64,000 nt of DNA from Oligoflexia bacterium (GTDB taxonomy: Bacteria > Bdellovibrionota > Bdellovibrionia > Bdellovibrionales > Bdellovibrionaceae), in contig BOLD01000009.1 of assembly GCA_016861345.1 (NCBI GenBank), forward strand, positions 1 to 64,000, read 5' to 3'. The notes beneath the pieces are model-generated. The model was not told the DNA's origin and made no database searches. It saw only the letters and a program-made list of their open reading frames with translations. The stretch's first letter is position 1; each line of letters starts with the position of its first letter. The translations under genes and the position numbers were made by a program. Shown here piece after piece: positions 28,216 to 38,287 of this stretch.

Positions 28216-28809
28216 CTAGTTCTTTGCTAGGGAGACTTGATAAAATGCCACAAAATTTGCGATTTGCGTTTTTATCTTTTTTTCCATTTCTTTCGGACTT
28301 GATTCAATTGCTGACAAATACCCATTTGAGGCAAGGACCGTCATGCCATGTATATAAGCCCAGAAGGCAGAAGAATATTGATTTTCAAATTTTTGATTCT
28401 TTAATTTATTCACGCCAATAAATTCATGCACATACTTTGAGAATTGGGCATAGCTTGCCCTCGCCGAGTTTTGAAAGTGAGAAGACAGGCTTTCTTTTTT
28501 CTTTAACGGGCCAAACATGAGTTCAAAAAGATTATGATGATTTTGGCCAAACTGATAATAGGCATACAAAACGGCCTCTAATTTTTTTTGAGCTGTTTTT
28601 TCATGGTCCGCAGCCTGATTGCCAAGTTGAGTCAGGCGATCAAAGCCGCGAGCCGCGACCTCGAGAAGCAGCTCATCCTTACTTTTGTAATGCCGGTATG
28701 CGGCCATTGTCGATGCCCCTACCTTTTTTGCCAAGTCCCGCATTGACACAGACTCAGCACCCTTTTTTTCAACTAATTCCGCGGCCTTATCCACTAAATC
28801 TTTTTTCAT
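28216..28809 (-). CDS. TetR-family transcriptional regulator
   Basis: SVSMRDLAKKVGASTMAAYRHYKSKDELLLEVA HTH. Confidence 0.88.
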   Translation of the reverse strand: MKKDLVDKAAELVEKKGAESVSMRDLAKKVGASTMAAYRHYKSKDELLLEVAARGFDRLTQLGNQAADHEKTAQKKLEAVLYAYYQFGQNHHNLFELMFGPLKKKESLSSHFQNSARASYAQFSKYVHEFIGVNKLKNQKFENQYSSAFWAYIHGMTVLASNGYLSAIESSPKEMEKKIKTQIANFVAFYQVSLAKN

Positions 28810-28830
28810 ACATCCAATTATACAGAAAAA

Positions 28831-28866
28831 GTGTACACTGTAAACAATTTAGTGTACAATGTACAC
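28831..28866. promoter_or_regulatory. Tandem 15-bp operators GTGTACACTGTAAAC / GTGTACAATGTACAC
   Basis: Two near-identical boxes offset by 21 bp between divergent tetR and MaoC-like gene. Confidence 0.65.
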
Positions 28867-28878
28867 ATGAGGTCAAAT

Positions 28879-29724
28879 ATGAAAACAATAGCATATAATC
28901 GAAACCCCTCTGTTGCTGCCTTTATGACGAGAGCCTTTTGGCCCTCAAAAGGGTTTAAAAACATCAAAAATCTGCCTCACTTTGAAATCAATCAAAAGAA
29001 CTTTCAATTCACTCAGGATTTGTGTTCAAAAATGTATAAATTGACTCAAATTCCTTACGCTGAAACTCTACCGATCTTTTTTCCCCAGGCGATGAGCTTT
29101 CGACTGGTCATGAGAACAGTAACAGATCCCGATTTTCCCGAACCCATTTGGAACGCCCTTCAGCTTCGAAATGAAATCAATCAGTTTTACCCTTTGAGGG
29201 TGAATGACACTGTGAACTTCACCCTGAAAACACATTCTTACAGATTTCTTGAAAAAGGTGTCGAAGCCGACTTCATCACCGAAGCTCACAGGGATGGGGT
29301 TTTGTGTTGGCAAAACATCACAACCTTTTATTATCGCATCAAGCATGGAAGACCAATCGAAGTCCCCATCAAGCCTCCCCCAGCAATTTCAACTGCCCCA
29401 ACAAACTCATTTCAACTTCCCAATGATGGAGGCCTAAAGTTCGGCGATCTCTCTGGAGATTATAATGGAATTCACCTATACAGCCCTTACGCGAAAATGC
29501 TCGGATTCAAATCCGCATTCCTACACCCCCACCGCGTGGTCGGCGCAGCTCTTGCCCACATTCCCATCACTGTGAATTATCCCTGTGGCCTTGATTTGTG
29601 GTTTCGTGGTCCCGTTCCTTATGGAGCTACAGCACGACTTGCGGTAGAAAGGCAAAACAATCAAACCTGCTTTGCTCTCTATGCTGATGATGACCGCCCT
29701 AGCATTATTGGGAAAATTCGATGA
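28879..29724 (+). CDS. MaoC-like acyl dehydratase
   Basis: LKFGDLSGDYNGIHLYSPYAKMLGFKSAFLHPHRVVGAAL; SD GAGG upstream of ATG 28879. Confidence 0.72.
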   Translation: MKTIAYNRNPSVAAFMTRAFWPSKGFKNIKNLPHFEINQKNFQFTQDLCSKMYKLTQIPYAETLPIFFPQAMSFRLVMRTVTDPDFPEPIWNALQLRNEINQFYPLRVNDTVNFTLKTHSYRFLEKGVEADFITEAHRDGVLCWQNITTFYYRIKHGRPIEVPIKPPPAISTAPTNSFQLPNDGGLKFGDLSGDYNGIHLYSPYAKMLGFKSAFLHPHRVVGAALAHIPITVNYPCGLDLWFRGPVPYGATARLAVERQNNQTCFALYADDDRPSIIGKIR

Positions 29725-29776
29725 AAAAAATGATGATGATTAGCTTGTCTTTTGATATTCTTGCAACATGCAAAAA

Positions 29777-30580
29777 TCAATAAATAATTTTCTTTAGTGA
29801 TTCCATCAAGTCAATTCTCTTTGACCCGCTCCAATGCATCTCGAGATAGACACAGCGAAATGTTGTTAAAATATTTTGTATAGCAGGCATTCGAAAAAGA
29901 AGTGACGATTCATATTTTTGCTCAATAAGATTTCTTGCGAAATCCTCTGGGATTCTTTCAAGAAGAACTGATAGGGCTCGAGCCAGGCGATAATCCTCCT
30001 GCCACTGAAAAACATTTTGCCCTCTCTTTTCAATATGTGACAAAAGTTTGGTCAAACAATGTACACGTTCATTCTGCTCTAGCGAAGGATGACTAGCTAA
30101 AGCCCAAAAAGCATCTCCAGAATGAGCCAATGCGTGAATCCAACCAATAGCTTCGCTGTGCCCACGCCAATCCTTCTCAAGGTCAAGATAGCGACACAGC
30201 TCATAAGCCACTAAACGGAGTCGACTAGACTCAATCAACGCTCCATACTTAAGATCGCCCCCCAAAATATCTGCAATAGTTAAAATTGAAAATGATCTCT
30301 TAACACTATCAACAGTTTCACCATCGCATATTTTATAGAACAAGAACTCATTAGATAAAAGTAGATCTAATATTTTGGAACGAACTGCCGCCGGACAATA
30401 GGCACTTCGAAAGTACTTTGAAAGTGTTGACCAGCCTAAATTATCTCTAAACTTAGCGTCTGGGTGACCTAGTACTTCTAGCAGTCCTGGCAACCGATTT
30501 GTAAAATCGCCTGCTGCAAGTGCAGCATCCCCTGCTTTTAATTGCTCCTGAAGCCTGTAAAAGTCATTCTCAGTTGCCAT
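29777..30580 (-). CDS. DUF2785-like protein
   Basis: RGHSEAIGWIHALAHSGDAFWALASHP pattern; 267 aa. Confidence 0.55.
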   Translation of the reverse strand: MATENDFYRLQEQLKAGDAALAAGDFTNRLPGLLEVLGHPDAKFRDNLGWSTLSKYFRSAYCPAAVRSKILDLLLSNEFLFYKICDGETVDSVKRSFSILTIADILGGDLKYGALIESSRLRLVAYELCRYLDLEKDWRGHSEAIGWIHALAHSGDAFWALASHPSLEQNERVHCLTKLLSHIEKRGQNVFQWQEDYRLARALSVLLERIPEDFARNLIEQKYESSLLFRMPAIQNILTTFRCVYLEMHWSGSKRIDLMESLKKIIY

Positions 30581-30596
30581 AACCTGGTCCTCATTT

Positions 30597-31217
30597 TCAA
30601 TTCTTAATTGATTGCTGAATAACTAAGTCACCACTAGCAATGCCATTTATATAATAGGTATGCTGAGCTGACGACAACCCCAAAAATGGATCCATTCGCC
30701 TTTGATACTCCACAGTACTAAATCCTGCATTTCTGGCCTCAACGTCACTTCTCTGCGCTTTTGAAATAGCCTCGTCAGAGGCCACAATAATATTGTAAAC
30801 CACTTTTCCTGGCGATACCAAATTCACGGAATCAACTTCCTCTGGTCCATCAATAGTCTGCAATACTAAACCAGGCTTTAGCTCCTTTGATACAAGAGTT
30901 AAACCCGCTTCTGTAATGAATGGATGGCCCTCAGTTGCAACAACCGCCTTTCCACTGCTCATTTTGACACGATATAGTGGAATATTCTCCGAACCTCGGA
31001 TTCGAAGTAGTGGAGAAAAATCTTCTTGAGTATTAGTTAATATTCTATCCTGCTCTACAATTTTTTCAATAGGCTTCTGAGTCCCATTTTTCATTGTAAC
31101 TAATGTGCCTTCAACAACACACCCACCATAACGACCATTGTTGTTCCCCTCCCATTCCCGGGCCGAGGCAGTGATTGATACAATACTCATTAACATAGCC
31201 AATAAAATCTTATTCAT
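30597..31217 (-). CDS. Secreted Hint (hedgehog/intein) domain protein
   Basis: Signal peptide MNKILLAMLMSIVSITASA; GGCVVEGTLVTMKNGTQKPIEKI; EGHPFITEAG; HTYYING. Confidence 0.8.
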   Translation of the reverse strand: MNKILLAMLMSIVSITASAREWEGNNNGRYGGCVVEGTLVTMKNGTQKPIEKIVEQDRILTNTQEDFSPLLRIRGSENIPLYRVKMSSGKAVVATEGHPFITEAGLTLVSKELKPGLVLQTIDGPEEVDSVNLVSPGKVVYNIIVASDEAISKAQRSDVEARNAGFSTVEYQRRMDPFLGLSSAQHTYYINGIASGDLVIQQSIKN

Positions 31218-31548
31218 AAAACCTCCAATTTGATTATCGAAAATGATTCGTTGAGTGGCACCTTGCACCTTAAGTGCCAATGAAGCCGGCCCTAAAATCT
31301 ATTATATCGATTCTAGATTAGAATTATTCCGATAATCGGGATTCATGTCCGAAAGTCCGAAAAGCAACATTCTTGTGTTGAAAAAATTATTGAGATATTA
31401 GAGGTTGGCATAGTAATGAAGTCTGCGGTGAAAACTGTACGCTTTTCTGCCGATGGAGATTTCAGTTGTAGCCCCTTTTCAGCCCCTCGAGATATCAGTG
31501 ATAAAAAGTTTCAGCTAATTTCAAGTAGCTAGAAATGCCTTTTAAACT

Positions 31549-31639
31549 TGGCGGAGGATGCGAGATTCGAACTCGCGTCACGCTTTTGACGTGAACTCGC
31601 TTTCCAAGCGAGCGCCTTCAGCCACTCGGCCAACCCTCC
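31549..31639 (-). tRNA. tRNA-Ser(GGA)
   Basis: Reverse complement GGAGGGTTGGCCGAGTGG...CTTGGAAAG...GTTCGAATC...ATCCTCCGCCA; long variable arm; encoded CCA. Confidence 0.95.
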
Positions 31640-31752
31640 GCTGATATAGGAACAAGAAAGGTGAAATTACATCAATAATGTGGCGCAGTCTAGAGCGTTT
31701 TTATCGCATCTAGTACTGGACTCGACCGCATTTTATTGTTCACAATGGTTCT

Positions 31753-32361
31753 ATGCCCTTTCGGTTTTTCTTTTTTGTTATTGTTATTGTTTTTGCGGGT
31801 CTGAGCGCACATTCCTCGAAAGAGGCCATCATTAATTATTACACCTTCGAAGCCAAGGGCAAAGCCTCTTACGGGTCCCTTACCCTGAGAGAAGGCTACA
31901 AGACGATACCCATTAACGTGCCTTGGTTTGATTGGAAATGCACAGCCACCCGACAGACTGATGGGATCAATGTGCTCTGCAATCGCGGTGACGATGCCGT
32001 CGAATCCAAGGTCTATTGTGCCTTGTCCGCAAATAAACAAGTTCGTGCGGTTCAAATCAAAAAAGGGGCTCACTTTGTCAGTCTCGAGGTCCTTTGCAAA
32101 CCCGAGTATGAAGGTGAAATCAAACCAAAGAAAAAGCCTTCTGAGCCTATGGTCTGCATGCCGGCATCTCAGGCTGAACTCTTAAAGCAAAATCAACAGC
32201 AGCAATTACAGCAACCAGATCAACAGCAATCTTTACCTGTTGAGGCGCCGGCTCCTGTACCCACCGAGCCAGTGCCACCTCCATCACAGGGGCTGCCGCC
32301 ACCATCAAGCGGAGCTTTGCCTGCGCCTGAGCAAATGCCGCTGCCACCAAACGCAAGATAA
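31753..32361 (+). CDS. Secreted protein with Gln/Pro-rich C-terminus
   Basis: Signal peptide; QQQQLQQPDQQQ and PVPTEPVPPPSQ. Confidence 0.6.
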   Translation: MPFRFFFFVIVIVFAGLSAHSSKEAIINYYTFEAKGKASYGSLTLREGYKTIPINVPWFDWKCTATRQTDGINVLCNRGDDAVESKVYCALSANKQVRAVQIKKGAHFVSLEVLCKPEYEGEIKPKKKPSEPMVCMPASQAELLKQNQQQQLQQPDQQQSLPVEAPAPVPTEPVPPPSQGLPPPSSGALPAPEQMPLPPNAR

Positions 32362-32371
32362 TTCAGTTTGA

Positions 32372-33352
32372 TTACGCTTGTTTTACTTTTTGAGAGATCT
32401 TTCCGAACAGACTTTGACCACTAGAATCTTCCATCCAAATTTCCACCTGATCTCCGACTTTCATAAACGGAGTCTCGGGCTGACCTTTTTCAATCTGCTC
32501 AAGAGTTCTTTTTTCTGCCAAACAGCCTGAGCCCACATCCGAGTTTTCATTTGAAACAGTCCCACTTCCGATCAATGTACCAGCCACAAGATTTCTTGTC
32601 TTTGCGGCATGAGCAATCAGTTGGCCAAAGTGAAAATGCATTTCCCCTGCATTCGGACGACCGAAAACTTTCCCATTCAGATTTACTGAAAGAGGCAAAT
32701 GAACTCGTCCATTTTTCCACGATTCACCCAGCTCATCAGGAGTCAGCGCTATCGGAGAGAGAGCCTTTGCTGGTTTACTTTGAAAGAAACCAAACCCTTG
32801 AGCCAATTCGGCAGGAATCAATCCTCGAAGGGAAACATCATTAATTAAACAGACTAGTCGAATTTTTTTGAGAGCCTCTTCTGGGCTCGTGCCAATTGGA
32901 ACAAAATCAGTAATGACGCCAACTTCAGCCTCAAAATCAGTTCCATGTGAAAAATCAATCTGGGGAATATCCTCTGTTGGAGCCAGAAAGCTTCCACTCT
33001 CGGCTTGATACATCAAGGGAACTGTTTGCAATGTTTCTGGCAAGGCCGCGTTTCTGGCTTTTCTGACCAATTTTATGTGGTGAATAAAGGCCGATCCGTC
33101 GGCAAAGAGCCAAGTGCGGGGAAGACAAGAATGAAATTTTTTGTCTTCGTATGAAAAGGCATCTTTGCATTGGCCTTGATTTAATTTTTGGTAGAGCTCT
33201 TGAAAATAGGTCTCATACAAAGCCCAATTCTCAAGAGCTTCTCGAAGATTTGAAACAATCTGGGTCGCTTTAACCGCAGACTTTCCATCTTTGCTGACAA
33301 GGCAAAGCTCACCGTCCTTTGATTTTGTTGAAATGAGGCTCGCAAATTTCAT
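32372..33352 (-). CDS. Fumarylacetoacetate hydrolase family protein
   Basis: HGTDFEAEVGVITDFVPIG; CLINDVSLRGLIP; GTLIGSGTVSNENSDVGSGCLAEKR. Confidence 0.88.
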   Translation of the reverse strand: MKFASLISTKSKDGELCLVSKDGKSAVKATQIVSNLREALENWALYETYFQELYQKLNQGQCKDAFSYEDKKFHSCLPRTWLFADGSAFIHHIKLVRKARNAALPETLQTVPLMYQAESGSFLAPTEDIPQIDFSHGTDFEAEVGVITDFVPIGTSPEEALKKIRLVCLINDVSLRGLIPAELAQGFGFFQSKPAKALSPIALTPDELGESWKNGRVHLPLSVNLNGKVFGRPNAGEMHFHFGQLIAHAAKTRNLVAGTLIGSGTVSNENSDVGSGCLAEKRTLEQIEKGQPETPFMKVGDQVEIWMEDSSGQSLFGKISQKVKQA

Positions 33353-33894
33353 TATTCGAAATAAACTTTCAAGTTGATGATGGCTGCTTTATTTTCTTTA
33401 ATGTTTGTTGTCACTTTTGACAGGGACTCGTACACCATTTCACCGCCGAGCTGAGGATGAAACTTAAAGCTCACACCCATTTGCCATCCGTAAGGATTGG
33501 ATTGAAGTCCATCACAAACGTTACCCAAAGTGGTGCTGCAGTCTTTGCCCACATTCATAGCCATGACTCCACCTAAGAAAACTCCTCCCAGGTCAGAAAA
33601 CTTAAACATCAATCCCACCGGAACATCAAAGTAAGTCATCTTTGCGTCGCCCAACTCTGTCGATCCAGAAGTGATTCCATAAGCTCTTTGAGTATAGATA
33701 AATCCTGCGCGAAGAGCGACTTTCTCAGCCATATCCATAAAGGCCAGTGCGCCCACATTGTATCCAGTTCTGGATTGCACATCTTGCGCACTGTCTGAGC
33801 GAAACCCCAGCACGCCTGTAAAATCTGATGCCTGAGCTACAAGTCCATTGAAGCAAATTAAGCAAAGTGCCAAAGTTAAAAATGTTTTTTTCAT
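33352..33894 (-). CDS. Outer-membrane beta-barrel-like protein
   Basis: Signal peptide MKKTFLTLALCLICFNGLVAQA; alternating strands; C-terminal aromatic (INLKVYFE). Confidence 0.65.
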   Translation of the reverse strand: MKKTFLTLALCLICFNGLVAQASDFTGVLGFRSDSAQDVQSRTGYNVGALAFMDMAEKVALRAGFIYTQRAYGITSGSTELGDAKMTYFDVPVGLMFKFSDLGGVFLGGVMAMNVGKDCSTTLGNVCDGLQSNPYGWQMGVSFKFHPQLGGEMVYESLSKVTTNIKENKAAIINLKVYFE

Positions 33895-33964
33895 GAATCC
33901 TCCATTACTGCTTGTCGAATACAGACCCGGCCAGTGTACGATAGCCCATATAAGGAGTCCAATC

Positions 33965-34615
33965 ATGTCTAGCCTTGTCTTATATAACTATTTTCGCAGT
34001 TCGACTTCATATCGCGTGAGAATTGGTCTTCATTTTAAAAACTTAGACTTTGAATACAAGTCCGTTCATTTACTTAAGGATGGCGGAGAGCAGCATAGGG
34101 CCGAGTACCGACAACTCAATCCCATTGGTGGAGTTCCCACTCTTGTTCACAACGGAAAACCCATCTCTCAATCCATGGCCATTCTTGAATATTTAGAAGA
34201 AACCTTTCCTCAAAACCGATTTTTCCCAAAAGACATCTACACTCGGGCAAAGGTTCGCCAATTCTGTGAAAACATCAATGCCGACATTCATCCACTGCAA
34301 AATTTAAAAGTGACTCAGTACTTAGAAAAGAACTTAAATATTAGCCCTGAACAGAAACAGCAGTGGCTCAATAATTGGATCTCGCTTGGGTTACAGGCAA
34401 CAGAAAGAATCCTTGAAAATGCGGCGGGACAATTTTGCTTTGGTGACGAAGTCACAGCGGCGGATTTGTTACTTGTGCCCCAGGTCTTCTCTGCGGAAAG
34501 GTTTCAAATTGATCTGAAACCCTTCCCGAATATTCAAAGAATTAATCTTGAGTGTCTAAAGCTAGACGCCTTTCAAAAAGCCCATCCCACCAGGCAGCCA
34601 GACTATCAAGCCTGA
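33965..34615 (+). CDS. maiA: Maleylacetoacetate isomerase (zeta-class GST)
   Basis: LYNYFRSSTSYRVRIGLHFK; LNPIGGVPTLVHNGKPISQSMAILEYLEE. Confidence 0.9.
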   Translation: MSSLVLYNYFRSSTSYRVRIGLHFKNLDFEYKSVHLLKDGGEQHRAEYRQLNPIGGVPTLVHNGKPISQSMAILEYLEETFPQNRFFPKDIYTRAKVRQFCENINADIHPLQNLKVTQYLEKNLNISPEQKQQWLNNWISLGLQATERILENAAGQFCFGDEVTAADLLLVPQVFSAERFQIDLKPFPNIQRINLECLKLDAFQKAHPTRQPDYQA

Positions 34616-34628
34616 CTATCAGGCTGAA

Positions 34629-35279
34629 TTACCAGCAGCGTCCCTGGTATGTGTAAACACGCTCTGTCCAATCGCTGACTGAGGTGAATGTTCCAAGAAC
34701 AGCTGGAGAGCGAGGAGCGTATGCATTCATTTTCACTTCACGGTGAACTTGTACATTATAGAACTCAACATCGCGATATCCCCAACGAGTGTAAGGAACA
34801 TCTCGGCACACAGTTGCTGGAGGATTGCCAGTGACATAACACTCGTGACGATAATCGGTGTATGAACAAGACTCATTTTCACGAACTGTTTGTCCTCTTT
34901 GTTTTTGAGTTTGAACGTCGCCAGCGAGATCAAAAGGTTGACCAGTTTGTTGAGAAGTTAAAGAAATTGTCCCGTTCTCTGATGGTAAATTTGCACCACT
35001 TGGAATATGGATATTGATATTCCACTGCTCACGATTGTACTTCACTTGCATTTCAACATCATGACGCCCAATAAATCTCAATGTCGTTGAGTAGTCCCCT
35101 GTTGGCAAAGTCTTATCCACAATCTCTTCGCAATTTGTGCCTTCATTGCACCAGTTGCTCTTTTGAGTCACCTTCACTGGTAAAGAAGATTGAAGAGAAA
35201 GAGTTCCTTTGATTTTTTCATTACAAGAAACGAGTCCTACAAATGAAACTGCGATGAGCGTTTTAATTAAGTTTTTCAT
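34629..35279 (-). CDS. Lipoprotein with YTDY/CRDVPYTRW motifs
   Basis: Lipobox LVSCNE; CSYTDYRHECYVTGNPPATVCRDVPYTRWGYRDV. Confidence 0.65.
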   Translation of the reverse strand: MKNLIKTLIAVSFVGLVSCNEKIKGTLSLQSSLPVKVTQKSNWCNEGTNCEEIVDKTLPTGDYSTTLRFIGRHDVEMQVKYNREQWNINIHIPSGANLPSENGTISLTSQQTGQPFDLAGDVQTQKQRGQTVRENESCSYTDYRHECYVTGNPPATVCRDVPYTRWGYRDVEFYNVQVHREVKMNAYAPRSPAVLGTFTSVSDWTERVYTYQGRCW

Positions 35280-35290
35280 TGAAAAACCTC

Positions 35291-36172
35291 CTAGGGTTGA
35301 GATGTCACAAATAGAGCCATCCATTTTCCAATAACAGGAACAAAGAGATAAATCAAAATACTTGTATTAATCCAAAGAAAGAAAGCCAACCAGCGTTGCT
35401 CCCCCTTAGATTTTGTAAAGATATAAAGCTCCTGGAGCAGTTTAAATGAAACTGGAACAAGCAGAATCAAATAAACATAACTTAAATTAAAAACGAGAGG
35501 GGCCGTGAGCGCCACTGCGACATAAGCCAACGTGTAGTGAGCCATCTGCTGAATAGTCTTTTCAACGCCTCGCACAACGGGGAGAGTGGGAATATCTGCC
35601 TTCGCATAGTCTTCTCGAAACCGAATGGCAAGGGCCCAAAAGTGAGGCATCTGCCATAAAAACATCACCAAAAACATCCACACCGAAGGAGCACTGAAAA
35701 AATCTTCTCGATTAGCAACATATCCTATCGTCACGGGCAGCGCCCCAGGCAGTGCCCCAGGAACCGCACCATAGATCATTTTTCGCTTCCACCAATAGGT
35801 GTAAAAACCGTTATACAAAATCACAGTCAGCCAACCGAAAACACCAGCCAATATAGAAGTTCGAAAGAGTAGATCAGAACCGACAACAAGAAAAACAACT
35901 GACATGATGCCCGCAGCAGCTGGTTTAATTTTACCCGAAGCGATTGGGCGCCTTGCTGTTCTTGGCATTTTTTGATCAGTTTCCCACTCTTGAACCTGAT
36001 TCAAAGATAAGCTGCCTGAAGAAAGAAAAAACAATCCCCCCACAAGCATCAAGATATGATTGAACTGTAGAGTTTGATCTAAGGGAAAACTAACAACATA
36101 TCCGGCCAATCCACAGAGAATGACAAAAACTACTATCCCAAATTTCGTAAGATCGGCATATGTCCTAAACAT
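35291..36172 (-). CDS. ctaB: Protoheme IX farnesyltransferase (UbiA family)
   Basis: SLSLNQVQEWETDQKMPRTARRPIASGKI; GALPGALPVTIGYVA; MFLWQMPHFWALAIRFREDYAKADIPTLPVVRG. Confidence 0.9.
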   Translation of the reverse strand: MFRTYADLTKFGIVVFVILCGLAGYVVSFPLDQTLQFNHILMLVGGLFFLSSGSLSLNQVQEWETDQKMPRTARRPIASGKIKPAAAGIMSVVFLVVGSDLLFRTSILAGVFGWLTVILYNGFYTYWWKRKMIYGAVPGALPGALPVTIGYVANREDFFSAPSVWMFLVMFLWQMPHFWALAIRFREDYAKADIPTLPVVRGVEKTIQQMAHYTLAYVAVALTAPLVFNLSYVYLILLVPVSFKLLQELYIFTKSKGEQRWLAFFLWINTSILIYLFVPVIGKWMALFVTSQP

Positions 36173-36215
36173 GTGCTGAAAAGATACTCGATGAAAGCGT
36201 CGAGAGTCCAGCGTA

Positions 36216-36434
36216 TTAACCTTGAGTTTTAGAGCTATCGCGGCGAGATTTAAGCCGGAAAACCAACAAAATAGCCAATAAAATGATCAATATGACCCCA
36301 CCACCCATTCTCGTTAACATGGAAACCCCAGAATGATCAGACTTGGATTGATCTTCCGGGGCACAAACAAGCCCCGTTTGTTCTGTGGGTTGCGTATTGG
36401 GCAGCTCAGTGGGCGGGGCTGTTTCTTGTGGCAT
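36216..36434 (-). CDS. Small single-TM protein
   Basis: 72 aa, one TM helix; stop overlaps neighbouring reading frame in an apparent operon. Confidence 0.45.
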   Translation of the reverse strand: MPQETAPPTELPNTQPTEQTGLVCAPEDQSKSDHSGVSMLTRMGGGVILIILLAILLVFRLKSRRDSSKTQG

Positions 36435-37249
36435 TAGTTAAATAAAAACTTTGATGTGATTTCAACAAACTTGGCCGGATTCTCTGCATTCGTGCAGTGC
36501 CCTTGGCCAAGAATAGTTTCAAATTTCGCATTTTTCATCAGCGTAGCTAACTCTTTTGAGTCAGCAACTGGCAAGAGTGCATCATGCTCACCGTGAAGAA
36601 CAAGAACCGGGTTGTCTATTTTTGAAATCTCTTGTCTAGCATCAAAACCATCTAAATTTTTAAGCACATAAAGACCCACTGTTTTCACAGCATGAAAGGC
36701 ATCTTCAACAACAATCTGCTTAAAGAAATCTGTTTCAGGATTATTATTGTGAATAGTGCTCGCCATCACAATACCGACCAGCTCTTTACTTGCTTTCATC
36801 TGCTCAAAGGCCGCAGTCATCGAGTCATCAAACTTAACCCCTTTTGCGCCCACTGGGTCAAGCAGTACAGCCTTGTTGAAAAGTTCAGGGGCCTTCGCCA
36901 ACATCAGCGCGGCAATCAATCCACCAGTAGAGTGGCCCACGATATTGATGGGTCCAAGATTTAAACTTTGAACCAAAGAAATGAAATCATTGGCAAGCGT
37001 ATGCATGCTCACTTCATCAACCGAGTTTGGTGCCGAACTTTTTCCGCAACCACGGAATTCAGCCAAAAGCATTGCGCCCTTACAGTTTTGACCTTTTGCG
37101 ATCTTTCGATACTCTTGCTCCGCAGGATACCACCAACGATTCGAAGCTAAATTTCCATGAATAAACAGAGTGGTTTGAGGCAGGACGCCCTCAATAATTT
37201 CATAGTTCATTGAAAAATTTGTTCCGTCTTTAATTTGGTGCATTGGCAT
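36434..37249 (-). CDS. Alpha/beta hydrolase
   Basis: FIHGNLASNRWWYPAEQEY; NIVGHSTGGLIAALM; LHGEHDALLP; GQGHC. Confidence 0.88.
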   Translation of the reverse strand: MPMHQIKDGTNFSMNYEIIEGVLPQTTLFIHGNLASNRWWYPAEQEYRKIAKGQNCKGAMLLAEFRGCGKSSAPNSVDEVSMHTLANDFISLVQSLNLGPINIVGHSTGGLIAALMLAKAPELFNKAVLLDPVGAKGVKFDDSMTAAFEQMKASKELVGIVMASTIHNNNPETDFFKQIVVEDAFHAVKTVGLYVLKNLDGFDARQEISKIDNPVLVLHGEHDALLPVADSKELATLMKNAKFETILGQGHCTNAENPAKFVEITSKFLFN

Positions 37250-37273
37250 AACGACCTCGCTTTATTTAATTTA

Positions 37274-38260
37274 TTAATTGTGAGGCAATTTAAATGACCC
37301 ACCCTCGTACCGAACTACGCCTGTGATAGCGTCGCCTTCAAAGTTCCGCGCTGAATTGAGAATTCTATTTTTCATCAAAATCTCAGCCACCCAAGCAGCT
37401 GAAAAATTGGGCGCGGCTTCTGGAATCTTATGTTCAGTGTTGTTCACAACAATCACAGATGCTTTTGATTCTTCAGGCACCCCGGCCCAAAAATCATCCA
37501 TCACTTGACGCTTAATGTATTGGTCATTTCCGGCGATCATCAAATGAACTGATTTTGCTGGGAAAGAGTTTGCTGCCGATAAAGCTGTCCATTTGCGAAT
37601 ACCTTGAACCATTCTGAAAACAGCTTCAAGTTTGTAGGAGTTTTCAAGCACGATCGGCTCAGCAGCGGGGTATGTAGTGTACACAATCTGACGTAAGAAA
37701 TAGTCGTAAAGCTCATCATCTGAGGCTGGGTGCAAAGGATACAATTTGCGAGTGTACCAAATCTGTGACCGAATCCAGCGATCTTGCTCCTCGATGGGCT
37801 CTGTGTATGGAGCCATTAAGACCATTACTCCAACTCGCTCGGAATAAAACTGAGAAAAGGCCATCGCAATTCCGCCACCATAAGAAAGGCCAACCAAATT
37901 GAGCTTTCCCTTAAGGCCTAAAACATTGGTGAGGGCATTGAGATCCTGGGCTTGCTGTTTGTATGAAATAGCTTCAACTAGTGGCGCATATTTCAAAAGC
38001 GTTTGGCCCATTCCATACATATCATAGCGAAGCACGCCGATTCCTCGCTTGGAAAGGGCTTGAGTAAATCGATCCCACTGCTTTGTGCTGTAAGTAAGCC
38101 CGTTGAGCAATATAGCCGTTGGCTTGCCTGGCGCTGCCTTGACCCAATCAACGTAGAGCTCCCGATCTTTCCGAATCTGAACAAAACCGCTGAAGGTCTT
38201 GTCATCAGCCTGAGCAAATGTTGTTGAGAACACAAGCAAACATAAGAGTAGAAATCTCAT
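37274..38260 (-). CDS. Alpha/beta hydrolase with signal peptide
   Basis: LLNGLTYSTKQWDRF; NLVGLSYGGGIAMAFSQ; IAGNDQYI. Confidence 0.85.
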   Translation of the reverse strand: MRFLLLCLLVFSTTFAQADDKTFSGFVQIRKDRELYVDWVKAAPGKPTAILLNGLTYSTKQWDRFTQALSKRGIGVLRYDMYGMGQTLLKYAPLVEAISYKQQAQDLNALTNVLGLKGKLNLVGLSYGGGIAMAFSQFYSERVGVMVLMAPYTEPIEEQDRWIRSQIWYTRKLYPLHPASDDELYDYFLRQIVYTTYPAAEPIVLENSYKLEAVFRMVQGIRKWTALSAANSFPAKSVHLMIAGNDQYIKRQVMDDFWAGVPEESKASVIVVNNTEHKIPEAAPNFSAAWVAEILMKNRILNSARNFEGDAITGVVRYEGGSFKLPHN

Positions 38261-38287
38261 AGGCCCTCCTTAAAAAAGCGCCTGTAA

